DNA from: Lingula anatina
Taxonomy: Eukaryota; Brachiopoda; Lingulata; Lingulida; Lingulidae
NCBI RefSeq assembly: GCF_001039355.2
Contig: NW_019775640.1
Coordinates: forward strand, 147,415-211,414
Length of the DNA stretch: 64,000 bases
Direction of reading: 5' to 3'
A program made the translations under genes and the position numbers. Position 1 is the first letter of the stretch; every line of letters starts with the position of its first letter. Below are positions 11,154 to 39,260 of this stretch, one piece after another. The notes beneath the pieces are model-generated. The model did not search any database and was not told the DNA's origin. It saw only the letters and a list, made by a program, of their open reading frames with translations.

Positions 11154-12706
11154 TCCTTGAAGTATTACTAAGCCATACAGATGCCCAGATTCCTGGTGAA
11201 TACATTGCTAGTTTGAAAGAAGGGCTTCCCAACTCAGTCCAAGAGCTTGAGAGGCTGACCACCCTGATAACTAATTCCAGTACCACTGGTAACACCAACC
11301 TGAGCCACACATATCACATTGGAGACTTTCTCGGGGTGGCATTTGAGACCACCAACTCCAGTCTTCTCTCCTTGTTGAATAACGACAGTTCTGTGGAAAG
11401 CATTGAAGACAACCTGTGGCTTAACCTGACCAGTACTTGTATGTATGCAGAAACTGTCTCAGGTGCTTTCTCTGTTTGGGGCCTTGCCAGAATTAGCCAA
11501 AGATCGAAAACTACTGACACCAAATATGTATACGAGGAGGAGTCTGGGGATGGTGTTCTTGTATACCTTGTTGATACTGGGGTGAACTTGGAATGGAGAG
11601 ATGACTTGAAAGGGCGTGTATTACAAGGTCCTGACGTATCTGGGAGACAACAAGACTTAAAAGACAACAATGGCCATGGGGAACATACCACTGGCATAGT
11701 AGTTTCTTCTTGGTTTGGCATAGCACGCAAAAGTAAAGCCATGATGATAAAAGCTGGAAACGGCACAAATGACCAGCTGAAAAATTCCAATGTTCTTGCT
11801 GCTTTAAACTGGATTGCTGCTCACCACACAAATTTGTCAAAGGAATCCAATAGTTCCCTGGCAAAGTCCGTTATCAATCTTCCGGTTGCATCAAAAGTGA
11901 AATCCAATGCACTTAGCAGAGCAATCAGCAATATTATTGGCCACCAGGCATTGCCTATAGTGGTAGGGGCTGGGAACTTGCGTGAAAATGCTTGTAAAGT
12001 CTTCCCTGCAAATATGACTGAGGTTATTACTGTTGGGGCAATGAACAGTAAAGATGTCATGTGGGAGAGAAGTAACTATGGTTTATGTGTTGATATCCTA
12101 GCACCAGGTGTTCTAGTGTGGTCAGATGGTGCTAAAAAAGGGTCTGTGGGTACCCGCATAAATGGAACCTCTGTTGCAGCAGCCCATGTGACTGGTGTTG
12201 TGGCACGTTACCTAGCAACCCAAGCTACCATGCCTTCTCCAGCTCAGGTGAAGACATGGCTGATAGATGAATCAACTAAGGATGTGTTGAAGGTCACCCC
12301 GGGGACACCCAATAGGCTTCTGTACATGGGGTGCAATCAGTCTGTAACAACCGTAATCCCAATTCAAAATATCACTTCAGCATTGCCAATCAATTTAACA
12401 ACCATTCACATGTCAAATATGTCCTCGGCCATTCCCGTTACAACAACAGTGATACCGAACACCACATCCCATACTTCCATCATGACAACAACTGCGACCC
12501 GTTCTTCCATCATGACAACAACCGCAGCCCATACTTCTGGCATGACAACAACCATGGGTCACAACAATATTTCGTCAACAGAAACTACAGCTTCCTCTAC
12601 AAAAATGACACCACCTCTAACAACACCCTCTGCTTCAGCCATGATGGAATTCTCCAAAAACTTGACAATTTTTTCAATTGTGGCATTCCTATATTTAGTT
12701 CCATGA
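11153..12706 (+). CDS. S8 subtilisin/proteinase K-like serine protease (copy B, 5'-truncated)
   Basis: The frame is open from 11153 to the TGA at 12704-12706 (517 residues). It lacks only the first dozen or so codons of the signal peptide, which lie beyond the junction. The order matches copy A: propeptide, DTG Asp, NNGHGEHT His, AGN oxyanion Asn, NGTS Ser, mucin-like stalk with SIMTTT/SGMTTT repeats, hydrophobic tail. Compared with copy A it has two extra residues after DTGVNL (EWRDDLK against RHDFG) and one extra Phe in GVAFETT, plus about 40 substitutions, nearly all in the propeptide and catalytic domain. The last part of the catalytic domain and the start of the stalk are almost unchanged. 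It is either the other allele of copy A or a recent paralogue. Confidence 0.92.
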   Translation, partial: FLEVLLSHTDAQIPGEYIASLKEGLPNSVQELERLTTLITNSSTTGNTNLSHTYHIGDFLGVAFETTNSSLLSLLNNDSSVESIEDNLWLNLTSTCMYAETVSGAFSVWGLARISQRSKTTDTKYVYEEESGDGVLVYLVDTGVNLEWRDDLKGRVLQGPDVSGRQQDLKDNNGHGEHTTGIVVSSWFGIARKSKAMMIKAGNGTNDQLKNSNVLAALNWIAAHHTNLSKESNSSLAKSVINLPVASKVKSNALSRAISNIIGHQALPIVVGAGNLRENACKVFPANMTEVITVGAMNSKDVMWERSNYGLCVDILAPGVLVWSDGAKKGSVGTRINGTSVAAAHVTGVVARYLATQATMPSPAQVKTWLIDESTKDVLKVTPGTPNRLLYMGCNQSVTTVIPIQNITSALPINLTTIHMSNMSSAIPVTTTVIPNTTSHTSIMTTTATRSSIMTTTAAHTSGMTTTMGHNNISSTETTASSTKMTPPLTTPSASAMMEFSKNLTIFSIVAFLYLVP

Positions 12707-14152
12707 ATTTATGATCCCTGTGGTTCCAGCTTGATAAGACATTCCTGAAGTCTTCGATACTAAAAAGTATTTGAAACTAATATTCTGCCTTCAGTCACAG
12801 GTAATTTTTGATACAATGAGATTATGTGTCAATTTATAAACTTAATTTATTTCCAACATAAGTTTAAATTGTTCCTTTTTTATATCATATTACAGCTGCA
12901 TTAAATGATGCAGTCAACAATAACAATGCAGTATTGTTATAGGACTCTGTCAAGGTTAAATGGTAAAGGCACTTGGAAAGAAATGATGCAATGCAGTAAA
13001 TAACAGTGATTTGTGTAAGAGTTCATACACATCATATTATTGCAGAATTAATGAAAAAAGTGAAATATCCTTACTAATCACACATGTAATATGGTCTATA
13101 ACAAATTTAGTGAAAGATGGCCCAACACTGTCCCTACTGCAACTTGCCATTGTTTACTTAAAAGCAAAGGCTGTTCTCCTACTTTGTCTATGACAATGAC
13201 AAGTATACCTTGTACCCTGTGCTCCTGCCTCGCATTCCTTCTGTCATTATAAATAAGTAACCCTTACAATTTTTTTCATTTACTTCACTGCATCTTTTTC
13301 TTCTTTTCCAAGTCTACTCACCTACACAATTAGTACATGGCTTACAAAGATAAAGTTGTGCTTATGTGTATACTAAGTCAAGCAAACATTCATATTTACT
13401 TTTAAAAAACTTGATCATGTTATTATGAAAGCTGATGCATAGACAATCACTTGTTTCCAAGCTCACCAAGTATCAAGTGGATTTTTGAAAATATATCAAT
13501 TTGTTGAAATGAAAGATTAACGGATTGCATTTTATCTTGAGGCAAAACAAAAAGTAACATCAAGAATGTTAATAACATGCATGTAAAATAGTGTTACTTT
13601 ATTTTCTGTATAAGAAATTGCTTACTCTGACAGCCGATTTATAATATTTGCAGACAAAATTTAATACCAAAAACAAAATATATATATACATATATATCTA
13701 ATTCATTCCCTTCATAATAAGTGACACACTTTAAGTCTATGACTTAAATCGATATTGTGCATTATTGTGCTATTTCAAATGCAATAAATGGGCAGCTTAT
13801 AATATAACAAGTATACGACATTGAATGCCTTAAGTTCTTTTAATCAGTGTTCTTACTGCATGAGCAAGATTTTAATATGTTAATGATAAAATTGATTTCA
13901 ATTAATATTTATATACTTTAAGCCTAAACAACAAAATAACAATATCTGTAATATTTGCAATATTGATGAACTGGAGTTAAGCAGCTGTGTTCGAAACACT
14001 GAATTCTCAGTTTAAACTGTGCCAAATTAATTATAACTGTGGTATAGTTTCAATGGCAGTAGTCATCATCATAATCCATGTTTGTCTGTTCACCACATAA
14101 AACCAAAACATGAAAAGTCCTAAAAGATAGGACTGGTCCCAATCTTAATGAA
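12707..14152. other. Intergenic 3' region between S8 protease and RIDA (copy B)
   Basis: Collinear with 2756-3739 but longer. About 410 bp, roughly 13115-13525, have no counterpart in copy A. I see no clear terminal inverted repeats or coding capacity in the extra piece. A short run of alternating TA lies around 13678-13700. Confidence 0.5.
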
Positions 14153-14625
14153 TTAGAGCTTAGGCTGATGGTCCACCATGTGTCCAATCTTAGCAATGCA
14201 CTCTATTTCAATTCTGGCCCCCTAGAAAACAGAATACCATGATACTTTTGTAGGGAGAGCTTTTTAGAAAAGAGCACAAAGGCATTTTTAAAATTTAACC
14301 AGAGATTATTTGTGATCACTGCACATTTCTGGTACTTATTATTCATCACAAGTACATACACATTCACTCCATTAAGCCATATGTCCATTAAGACACATTC
14401 TTTGATAATTTTCTTAAAAGCTTTATAAGTTTTATGCCTTCAGTGCTAGGAGCACTTACTTTAGGAAGTGCAGCAACTTGGAAGGCAGACCTTGCTGGGA
14501 ATGAACCACTGAAGTCTGTAATATAAAAATACTCAGTTAAAAATAATGAACCACTGAAGTCTGTAATATAAAAATACTCAGTTAAAAATAATCAAAGTGA
14601 CATTTCAAATTCTTGGAAAAATTGA

Positions 14626-14656
<31 letters not shown>

Positions 14657-15661
14657 CACATATTAAGGATATTGTACTGTAGCTAAAAGTCCTTCATAGC
14701 CATTTTGAATAAAATGCAATAAATTTTTAATTCTTACATTTAGCATAGACTTCATTTACTGCTGTATACTCCCTGATGTCTGCCAGGAAAACAGTGGTTT
14801 TAACAACTGGAAAAAAGTTAAAGTAATGTTATCTCATGAAACTTTTCACAGTAGATATTTCATATAAAACCAAGAAAATATAGCCACTCCCTGAATACAT
14901 TGAAGAAACAGTATAAACAAACATATTTCTCAGGCAAATATTATTTTTTGTACACTTACTATTGTTGAAGCTACAGCCAGCTGCCTCAAGTACTGCGTTT
15001 ATGTTTTTAAATGCCTGAAATGTAAAAATTAATAATTAACAGAAAATTGCTACAATTTCCTTGTCAGGTGGTCAATGAGGATCCTGTGGGAAGATGCCAA
15101 AACGAAGTTAATTTAAGTCCCCTGATTGACATATTATTAAAGTAAAGATGTCATATGAATTTAGATCCTGGCTTTGTCCTTACTTGTTCCGTCTCCTTTA
15201 GCACCCCTCCCTCCACCAGCTCTCCAGTAGCAGGGTCCATTCCCACTTGTCCTGACATATACATCGTGTTTTCAGCAATAACAGCTTGGCTGAAAGAAAA
15301 TCATTCATGGGTAAAAACTGAGAAGGTCAAAAACTCCATTTTCATTGCCATCTTAAATTCTTAATTATTATTAGCATTGAGAGCACATGTTAAAACTACT
15401 GTATATATGGAATCGTTCGATGTGGGTGTGTTCGAACGGCACCATCTGATTGGACAGCTCACGCCTTGCAATAACTATCGAACTCTAAGCGTGGCAATGC
15501 CAACTTCGAAAATATACTTTGGACAAAATGTCATGCTATTCTTCGTTATTAAATTTAAAGATTGACGTTTTATGCACAAGCAAGACATGTTACCTATAGG
15601 GACCTATAGCTTTTGGAGCTGAAGCCGTTGAAACTACCTTGCGAGCAACGTACGAAGCCAT
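14153..15661 (-). CDS. RIDA: RidA/UK114 family deaminase (copy B)
   Basis: The same six-exon gene as at 3740-5179: exons 15594-15661, 15184-15289, 14960-15014, 14738-14806, 14460-14515 and 14153-14221, each identical in length to copy A. It is intact, with all splice sites kept and only a few codon changes. Intron 4 has a 45-bp tandem duplication (14501-14545 and 14546-14590) that copies the start of exon 5 together with its acceptor. Upstream, the transposon present in copy A is absent, so the distance to the POP1 start is only about 680 bp. Confidence 0.96.
14501..14590. repeat. 45-bp tandem duplication spanning the RIDA exon 5 acceptor
   Basis: Two direct copies of a 45-base unit beginning ATGAACCACTGAAGTCTGTA at 14501 and 14546. 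Copy A has one unit. On the minus strand each unit holds the acceptor and the first bases of exon 5, so two competing acceptors exist. Confidence 0.9.
14629..14660. repeat. Poly(A) run followed by a CA microsatellite
   Basis: A poly(A) run followed by about ten CA units within RIDA intron 4 (copy B). The equivalent place in copy A has a short A run and CAA units, so the tract is length-variable. Confidence 0.8.
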
Positions 15662-16341
15662 GATGTTGTTGTCGAACCAGTGCGTGCCTTGTGTCACGTG
15701 ATTAAACTGTCTATTTTTGGTTAATTTTATCAAAAACAGGGAAATTATAGAGAGCTATCTGTATTTATAGAAACAATTTATTAACTCCATTGTGTTTCAT
15801 ATAGTCTTGTATTCCATGCAAATGACATGGTGCAGCTGTGTCATTTAAAATTTTCAAAGCCACACGGGAGATTGCGAGATGTAAGATGGTAGCTTACATT
15901 TGTTTACACGTGAACTCCCGGACTACTCTTTAAAGTTGTGCTTTATAATTGATAGTAAGTACGTTGCCCAAGGAAAAGTCAACGGAAGCCTTGGTGCAAA
16001 TTTTAATTTATATTTCAGCAACCCTTTTGTGTACGGTAAACGGCAGAATTTTATCAAATCAGCTGAATGAATAAGGTGACGCTTGTGACTTGTCTGACAT
16101 GGAGCTTGGACCCATCATGTATCATGGGTCCAGAATCTGAGTGTCCAAATTACACAGTATTTTCAGGGAGCCTGTTCGGAGGGAAAATGAAACATATCGG
16201 GCCCCATATTGACATATAATATAAATGCATGAACCCTTCAGATCAATGAACCTGCGAACCATCAAGCGCCCTTAAATTAATTATACAAAATTTGGGATAA
16301 CCGTATATGTTCATTTATTTAAAGATAAAAAACCAGTTGAC

Positions 16342-19300
16342 ATGGACAGTTTTGCAAATCACGGCTATGATGCAGATGGCTTGGAGGAATACAAGCAGAC
16401 CTACTATCCTCAGGGAGGAGGGGATGACATGGAGAAACTTGTGGTACAGCAAGTGAAAGATTATGAAGAGAAGGTGAACTTATTGTGCTTAACTTAAACA
16501 TTTATTAAGGTGGCGCTATTTATAAATAAGCCCCAGTCATGAGCTCTATGTTTTTATTTCTACATGCCGGTACTTGACTATTATAACTTGGCTGTAAAAG
16601 ATTATCTATACTTAATTTTATACTTAATTTGTAAGAAAAGTACTGGAGTATGCTCATTAGAGTGTAGGTCAAGATTAGGCCTTGATTTCTCGGCGTTATT
16701 TGGATTGAATTGTTCATGTCATGTTATAGGGAATAGAATATGTTCAAGGTCCTAATTTATTACGTGTACTTCAACATAATTTCAAATACTAAATGTGCCT
16801 TTTTTCAGAAAGAAGAAGATATATCACAGTCATCTCAGAGCAAGCACCAAATTATAAACACAGCTGCCATCAGGCAGGGCCAAGGTAAAAAGAGGAAAAT
16901 TGGAGAGAGAGACAGTGATGATGAAACAAGCATTCTTAGTCAGGCTCCCAGGGGTGAGTATTCATTTTGCTTGTTTGTATATATTAACCCGAAAATTGGG
17001 GATAAATAGGTTTTGTGTAAGATATACTTTGAATGGAACCATAAGCCTAAATTTGATATTTTCAAATTTACAGAGATAAATATAAGTGAATTTACCAAAA
17101 GCAGGATCAGCGAAATAGAACTATTGACCAAAACTGTTATGTCCAAGACCAGTAAAAGAAATCCAAGACAAAACATGCCCCGCCACATGAGAAGACGTGC
17201 AGCTAGTCATAATATCAAAAGACTGCCAAGACGCCTGAGAATGCAAGCTATGGCAGAGGTTAGTGGCCACTTTCTGAAGGGTTTTGTTCTTATTTTCATT
17301 GATTGTATTACATGCAGTTTTATTGTATTTTAAAAACTGAAAAGGAGACTAGTTTTCTTTAACTCAGTAAATGTAGCTGTCTGATTCATAATATTAATTT
17401 TTTGTATGCATAAATGCTTATTCTAACAGCCTTAATATGTTAAATATTTTTTGTTGATTTTGTCACAGATATTTTCATTTTAGAAAGGAGTGGTTTTAGA
17501 TTAGGATTGCTCTAATGCAACATCTAGATAACTGTTAACTGCATTTACCTTTTCATACAAGATTGAAAGTGCTGGAAAGAAGCCTAAAACTCCATCAAGA
17601 TACCACCGCAGAAGACCAAAAAATCTGATGGCAGAATATAATCGTAGACAAAGAAAACAGAATTGGCTTGAGACACACATCTGGCATGCAAAAAGGTTTC
17701 ATATGATTGAAAAATGGGGTTACGTGATTCCTCATTTCCCGAATGACAAGAGTCTGAGAGCTATTTATAGAGCTACATCAAAGTATGCAGTGCTTCAGGT
17801 AAATTGATGATTTTTTGTCACTAGCACAAGCCTCATTTTTTACAGAATATTGGTCAAGAAATTTGGAGCCAGTTTCTGGAAAATAGGAAACAATATTGCA
17901 GTAAAATGTTTGAAATGAATAGAAACATGAATAGAAGTTAAATGTGTTTGTATTTCACTCTGTAGCAATTAAAAGTGTGAAATTGCCATTCGGATATATT
18001 TGGCTGTAATGCACTTTCTTTGGTTTCTTATTACATTTTGTGATTTAAAAATATTTAAAAATATTTAAAAATTACCTACATATCTTGACAGTAAACTTGT
18101 TAATTGCAGGATATATCTTATTTGGGGTGTATTGAGATAACTGGGCCATTGAAAGATATTCTGCATGGATTAGAGAAACTGACAAGTTCGGAAATAGGTA
18201 ATTTGTAGTTCACTCAGTCAGTATTCACCATTGGCCATAGTTGAATTGGTAATTGCTTGTTATAGATATCAATGGAGTCAACTGTAAAGTTTAAGAAAAA
18301 AACCCAAGCCTTTATGGTAGATTTTTATGCAACTAAAATTGCATTTAAATTCTCATATATAGTTATGTCATATATATATTGACAGGGCCTATTTTTGGTG
18401 ACATAAGGTACATACAGGGGACCAGGCAAGGATCAACCATCCTATACAAGGGAGGCAGCTATCCAGACAATGCTATTGGAGAGGTTTTTTTCCACTGGAA
18501 ACCTGTCACTTTGATCACCAGTGAATTTTCTGGGTCAACCACAGTTTCTGAGCTTTCTGACTGCTCACTGGATGATGACACAAGGACTCTGTGGGTGTGG
18601 GTACATCCATCATTTTGGGATGAAGCATTTGCTGAATTCAAAGCTGCTTTGAAATCAGGTCTCTCAGGGAAAGATGAATTATACAGTAAAGAGATGAAGC
18701 ATACTTCTCAGTTACAACAAGAACATTCGAAGGCTACCAGTTCAGTGATAGTGAAGTCTTTAAAAGATAACATACTCAGGTACAGACTGTCTGGACCTAT
18801 GTCAACATCAGTATTAGCAGAGGTCTTGAAACCAGCAAAGTTACAGAAAGAAAACCCAGCAGGTGCCCCTGATGATGATTCAACAGTGCGGGGTGTGACT
18901 GTGAAGAAATGGTGGCAGAGGTATTATTCTGATCCCAAGATCAGTCAGGTTGCCACCCAGCAAGAGGAAATGTGGAGGATTTTGTGTGGGAAGCAGACAC
19001 CAGCACAGGCGCCATCTGGTGGCATTCTCAGTCTGACAGTAGGAGACCCTAGGATACTTATTCCACCCAAGAAGTCAGTAATTGATTGTACTGATGTAGA
19101 GAGCACAGGTATAACTGGGAGGGCTAGATTGTAATTAAATTTTGAATCTCTCTGATGAATTGTTAATTTGTGCATTATAAAAAGACTAAATTATTGCTTA
19201 ATGTTTCAATGAAATCAGTGCATGTTTAGATATTTGAAATTAAGAGCAACTGAAATGTTCATTTCAGGGTGTAGAGAAAATACTGTGTCCTTCACACCAG

Positions 19301-20977
19301 AGGTTTCCAGTTCTCCAGTTTGGTCCCAAATGGTGAGAGATGAAGTGAAATTCACTCAGCTTCCTCAAAGTGAACTGAACAGAAGAAAAGGGAATATGTT
19401 GGTACCAGGTAGATAAAAATAATATAATGGACATTTGTGTTTAACAAGAAATTGTTAAAATCTATAATTGGAGAAATGAAAAATTGCACTTATATTTCAC
19501 AATTCAAGTAAATGCCATATAATAAATTTTCACATGGAGATAAAAATCACGTCAAGTCACACAGAGTTGAGTATAATAAAGTGGCGTTATCATTTTAGGA
19601 TCAACTCTTGATCTGGGAGATGACGAATCAAGAATACCACTTCTTCTAGTTCAGAGTCCAGGCTTTCAAAGGACAGGTCCTGGGCCAGCACAGGTGCAGT
19701 ATTTTTTTTACCCTTTTATATCTGACTATTATAATTCTGCATTAACATTGTTTAAAAGTGATTAAAAATTTTGTATGTTAAATAACGGTAGGTTCTTCCA
19801 GTACAAAGTATGCCACATTAACTATTTACAGAGTCATACTTCCCCTGGGTTTGGCAGTGGATGGGACCTCATCCTACCCTCTGGGTGGGGCATGGCTTTC
19901 TGGATTGCCCTAGTTTACCAGGGGGCTCGAGTTGGTGGGCTAAGGGAGCTGAACAGCAGTGCAGTAGACCAAGGACTCCTTAGGATTCCTTACGATTACC
20001 CAGATACCCAGGCAGGAGCTGCTGAAGAACGCAAAGAATGGGAGGAACTTGAAGCCAAATACAAGAGGTACCCACCTGCAAAGAGGCCAAACTACATCAA
20101 GTTAGGGGTGGCCAGTCCTTTCAGTTATCCATGGTTAAGACTGGTACAAGAGTGGTCTAATATAAAGAAACAAGGTGCTCCTTTTATTGATCACAATATC
20201 ATCACACAGGACTCCAGGAAGTTGGACAGGTGTTTAGACCAAAAGACACATACTAACCAAATTTCTGCAGAGATTCTAGAACCAATGGATAGTGAGGAAA
20301 TTGAAGAATTTGTTGTCTTAAGGACTCGGAATCTCTTGAAGTATCTTGATAGAATTTGTCATGCAGCAAGCATGGAAACAGAATCTTCCCCTTCTAATAT
20401 GGAGATGAGCAATAGTGACAAAATTTCATTAAATCCACAGACTGACATCAGTAGCACAGGTGGCATAGATGGTCAGGAAATGCTGCTGACATTATCACAG
20501 ATGCACAATGCAATAGTTCCTGTCACCTTGAATCTTGTAAGCAGAGGGGCCCCTGCTGACCACTCCATGATCTGCATTCCTACACAAGGCGACTTGGACA
20601 GTCTGGCAAAAGACAGTAGATATGGTGGACCACTGGAGCAGAGGAAACAAGACCCTAATAGCAGGAAAGTGAAGAAACAGAAAATCAAACAAAAAGGAAC
20701 ACAGCAAGGAACAGCAGACAAAGTGAAAGTTCATAATTTTCAGGATACCCTGATTGAACCCAAGGATGTGGCAGTGACATCTAGTCGTGTGGTAATTGGC
20801 TATTTGAAAACAGGTGGCTTCACGTACACCAGTGGAAGAGGCACAGGCAGAGGATTCTGTGCTCTACAAGGCATACTGCATGCACTGGAGCTGAATCCTG
20901 GAAAAGATTTCATAGTACTTGTCAGGTCTCCAGCATCTTATCAGTATAGATTTGCTTTTATGAAAATACTTTGCTGA
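16342..20977 (+). CDS. POP1: POP1 homologue, RNase P/MRP protein subunit (copy B, complete)
   Basis: Nine exons: 16342-16473, 16809-16953, 17074-17258, 17562-17798, 18110-18197, 18386-19108, 19268-19408, 19599-19693 and 19832-20977. All phases join, giving 963 residues, close to the human protein (about 1024). The basic POP1 core ([16 protein letters not shown], about residues 132-150) is followed by the [15 protein letters not shown] block (about 180-195), a variable middle, and the POPLD region (about 560-660: [25 protein letters not shown]). The C-terminal strand ends [11 protein letters not shown], as in vertebrate POP1. The role is as the scaffold subunit that binds the RNA of RNase P and MRP. 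The ATG chosen is the first in frame. An AATAAA at 21127-21132 suits the 3' end. The gene is head-to-head with RIDA. Confidence 0.97.
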
Positions 20978-23516
20978 AACCTTATGATGAAAGCAGTGTA
21001 AATCTAGCAAACAGAGTAAAATATCGGCAGAAGTCTTCATTTGTTGTTAAAATGGATGACATATTACCACCCAATAATAACTTTGGTAAAGGGCAGAAGT
21101 ATGTTTTTCTTGTATGAAAACCGATTAATAAAATGTGCTATGGTTTCCTTTGGAATATACTGCTTAGGAGAGAAAAGTGTATTCCTTTTCTTTTTTTCCT
21201 ATTTGGTGACACCTGTAAAAAAAAACTGTAAAATGTAGGGATCTGTTTTAACAGTTTTCAGTACATATTGTTATTTAACTTACATTTCTGGATAAAGATT
21301 GCATTGCTGAAAAATACCACTTTGGGTTGTATTTTTGTTTTCAAGTACACAAGATATACTGTCAGTTTCACAATCTTCTAGAAAACCTTGTATGGCATAT
21401 GAGCGTATAAAATGTTGATAAACATCCAATTAAGTAAAAGAAAAAAACTAACACATGTAACAGGTATTTATTTAGCTCATCATAAATTATTTCATAAATT
21501 TTACAATAAACCAGAGATACTGTTCATGAGTCTGCACCAGATTTCTTGTTTGATGTTTGACAGTTATATGGCAGTACTTAAACTTAATCAGCTGACTGAA
21601 CAGAAGTTACTAAATATATTTGAGTGTAGGGTTTAAATATTTCAGACTTGTACTGCAAAGTTAAGATTTTTTACTTTTTCTGTGCCATAAGTTTTCATGG
21701 TGTGGACCAAGTTGGCAAAATATATTTTGAGACAGCTGTCACTATTGTAAAATATCCCTGTCATCATTAACACTGCTAATGAAGAAATGAATTGATGATT
21801 CAAGATGAAGGAGGAGTTAAAGAAAAAATCACTAAAGATGCACATAAAATGGAATTATTTAAAACACATCTACCATGATTATTTTCTTGTTTTGTGTGTT
21901 CTCAAAAAAAAAAAAAAAGGAACAATTTTACTTGAAGTGGAATTTCAAGAAACTCGACATGGATTGTTTTCCTCTAGCTTGGGGTTTTATCTGCTGAAAC
22001 CATATGCACAACGCATTAATATCTTACTGTATTACTCTGATTCTAATTTGAAACCTTTCTAATACTTTAAAATCCCATAACATTCTGTTTGATATTTTAA
22101 ACTGTCCCATAATTGTAGGCCACTGAAAATACATACTACAAACTGAAACAGTTTACCAGCATTGCTGCATTTTAGTTTAACATACAATCCACCCTCATTA
22201 TATGCATGTTATGTGTCACCTTACTTACCCCATATATGATTGGATTTTTTCTACTCACAGAACCATACATAGCTGGATCTTGTTTCCAGCAACCTGCTGT
22301 ACCTAGCTGTTGACTTTGTAGCATCAACACTGAACAACTAACCACCCATCATAAACACCAACAAAATATGATTTTAAAATGTTAATTATCAAATTAACAT
22401 GGTCTGCAAGAAGAGTTTGGGAATGACCTCTGAATGATAAGTAATATTGTCAAGTTACTTAAATTTGCTTAAATGTTTTATGGTAAGGACTTTTCACATC
22501 GAGCAGTATGCTTAGAAATGCTGCTGTACTGGTTCACTTTGAGAGGTCCCAACATGCAAGTATGCTACAGGTGGTTTAACTGGCTTTTGCAAGTTTGCTT
22601 CCCACTATTTGGGTAGAAGTTTATTGCGTGGCTGTGTCAAGAGTGAGGGCTCAGTTTAGGTGACTCAAAATAGTCGGGCTAATATAGGGATGAAGCATAT
22701 GGTGTTAATCATCTTTAACTTAAAAGGACACAAACCATTTCTAGAGGAACTTCTGTAAAAACAAGTAATAGTTTTTAAACCATTTTAAAAGATAAATGCC
22801 ATGAATGAATGCTGCCAAATAATCTAATTTATCACCTGATGATCCCTGCCACCTGACAACTGTCTTGATAAATTTTTTGATCATGCAGAACCCAGAAATC
22901 CATGCTCAAAGTGATCACCCAATTTGAAAAATCCATGCTCGAGAGAGGGTTAAGGGCTTCAATTTCCCCAGATTGTTACAGACTTAAGGCAAGTGCCAGA
23001 CAAGGAGGATCAAAGCTTTGTTAGTTGGAAAAAATACAGTTTACCCCAGGGAAATTTGTTAAGTGTGAATTTTTCATGGGAATATCTTGCACAGAGCAGT
23101 TGTCTATCTGTATACCAGTAAGTATATCGGTACAGCAGTATCATTAACGCATACTACTAGATATGAAAAGATCTTCAAAATACTGGTGTCAATGATTCTA
23201 ATAAGAAATCATCAAAATAGCCAAAAGTGTACTGACAAAGTATCACATATGTCATGGACTTAATGGCCTCCACACCCTGGTCATTGATCAAGATAGATCT
23301 AGAGTGTGTACAGCACTCTAGTGATATTTCAAGAATTTTGACAATAAACGTCTACATAAACATAAATGTCTAGCTATTGACCATGGTGTCACTGTTGGTG
23401 TGTCATTGTGAAATACTGTTTCAATTTGTTTCATATTGATTATCTCTACTGGAACTGTTCACAATAATGTTTATCTGGTGTCAATTGTCCGATGCTCTAT
23501 GCTGTCCACAAGAAGA
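20978..23516. other. Non-coding region between POP1 and the thioesterase gene
   Basis: The two genes converge here, so both 3' UTRs fall in this stretch. POP1 has a candidate poly(A) signal at 21127. The remaining roughly 2.3 kb is AT-rich with no recognised gene. The short open frames at 21412-21636 and 21805-22062 have no family features and look like chance frames. Confidence 0.45.
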
Positions 23517-38911
<15,395 letters not shown>

Positions 38912-39260
38912 TCGAAGAATGGGCAATAAGTAAGGTCGATACAATATAACGTATGTGGGGATCGACTAATTCACACTGTTTAATGGATTAATATCCAGCT
39001 ATCAAAGCAAGGTATACATTGTTTTCAGATACATAAAACTCACGGTTAATTCTTTTAAATAATTTGTCTTTTTTTTACTTCTGATCAAGAAATAGTAAAT
39101 AGATTGATTTTAAGCAACCGGTTTTTATTAGTATCGGTGGATAGCATATGGTTTTCTCATTTATATGACCTACATTTTAGTCTGATGTATATCTACGTGC
39201 AGAGGTGGATGGACAGTAGTCGTTGTAGTAACCCGTCGTCCCGGTGAGGTTGCTCACAAG
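38912..39260. promoter_or_regulatory. Shared upstream region of the divergent thioesterase and NIPA-like genes
   Basis: Only 349 bp separate the two start codons, which point away from each other. Any 5' UTRs and promoters of both genes must lie here, so a bidirectional promoter is likely. I see no obvious TATA box; this is inference from spacing only. Confidence 0.5.

Noticed and set aside
11314-11790. Minus-strand frame of 158 codons
   Set aside because: Antisense shadow of the protease catalytic domain; copy A does not keep the same frame.
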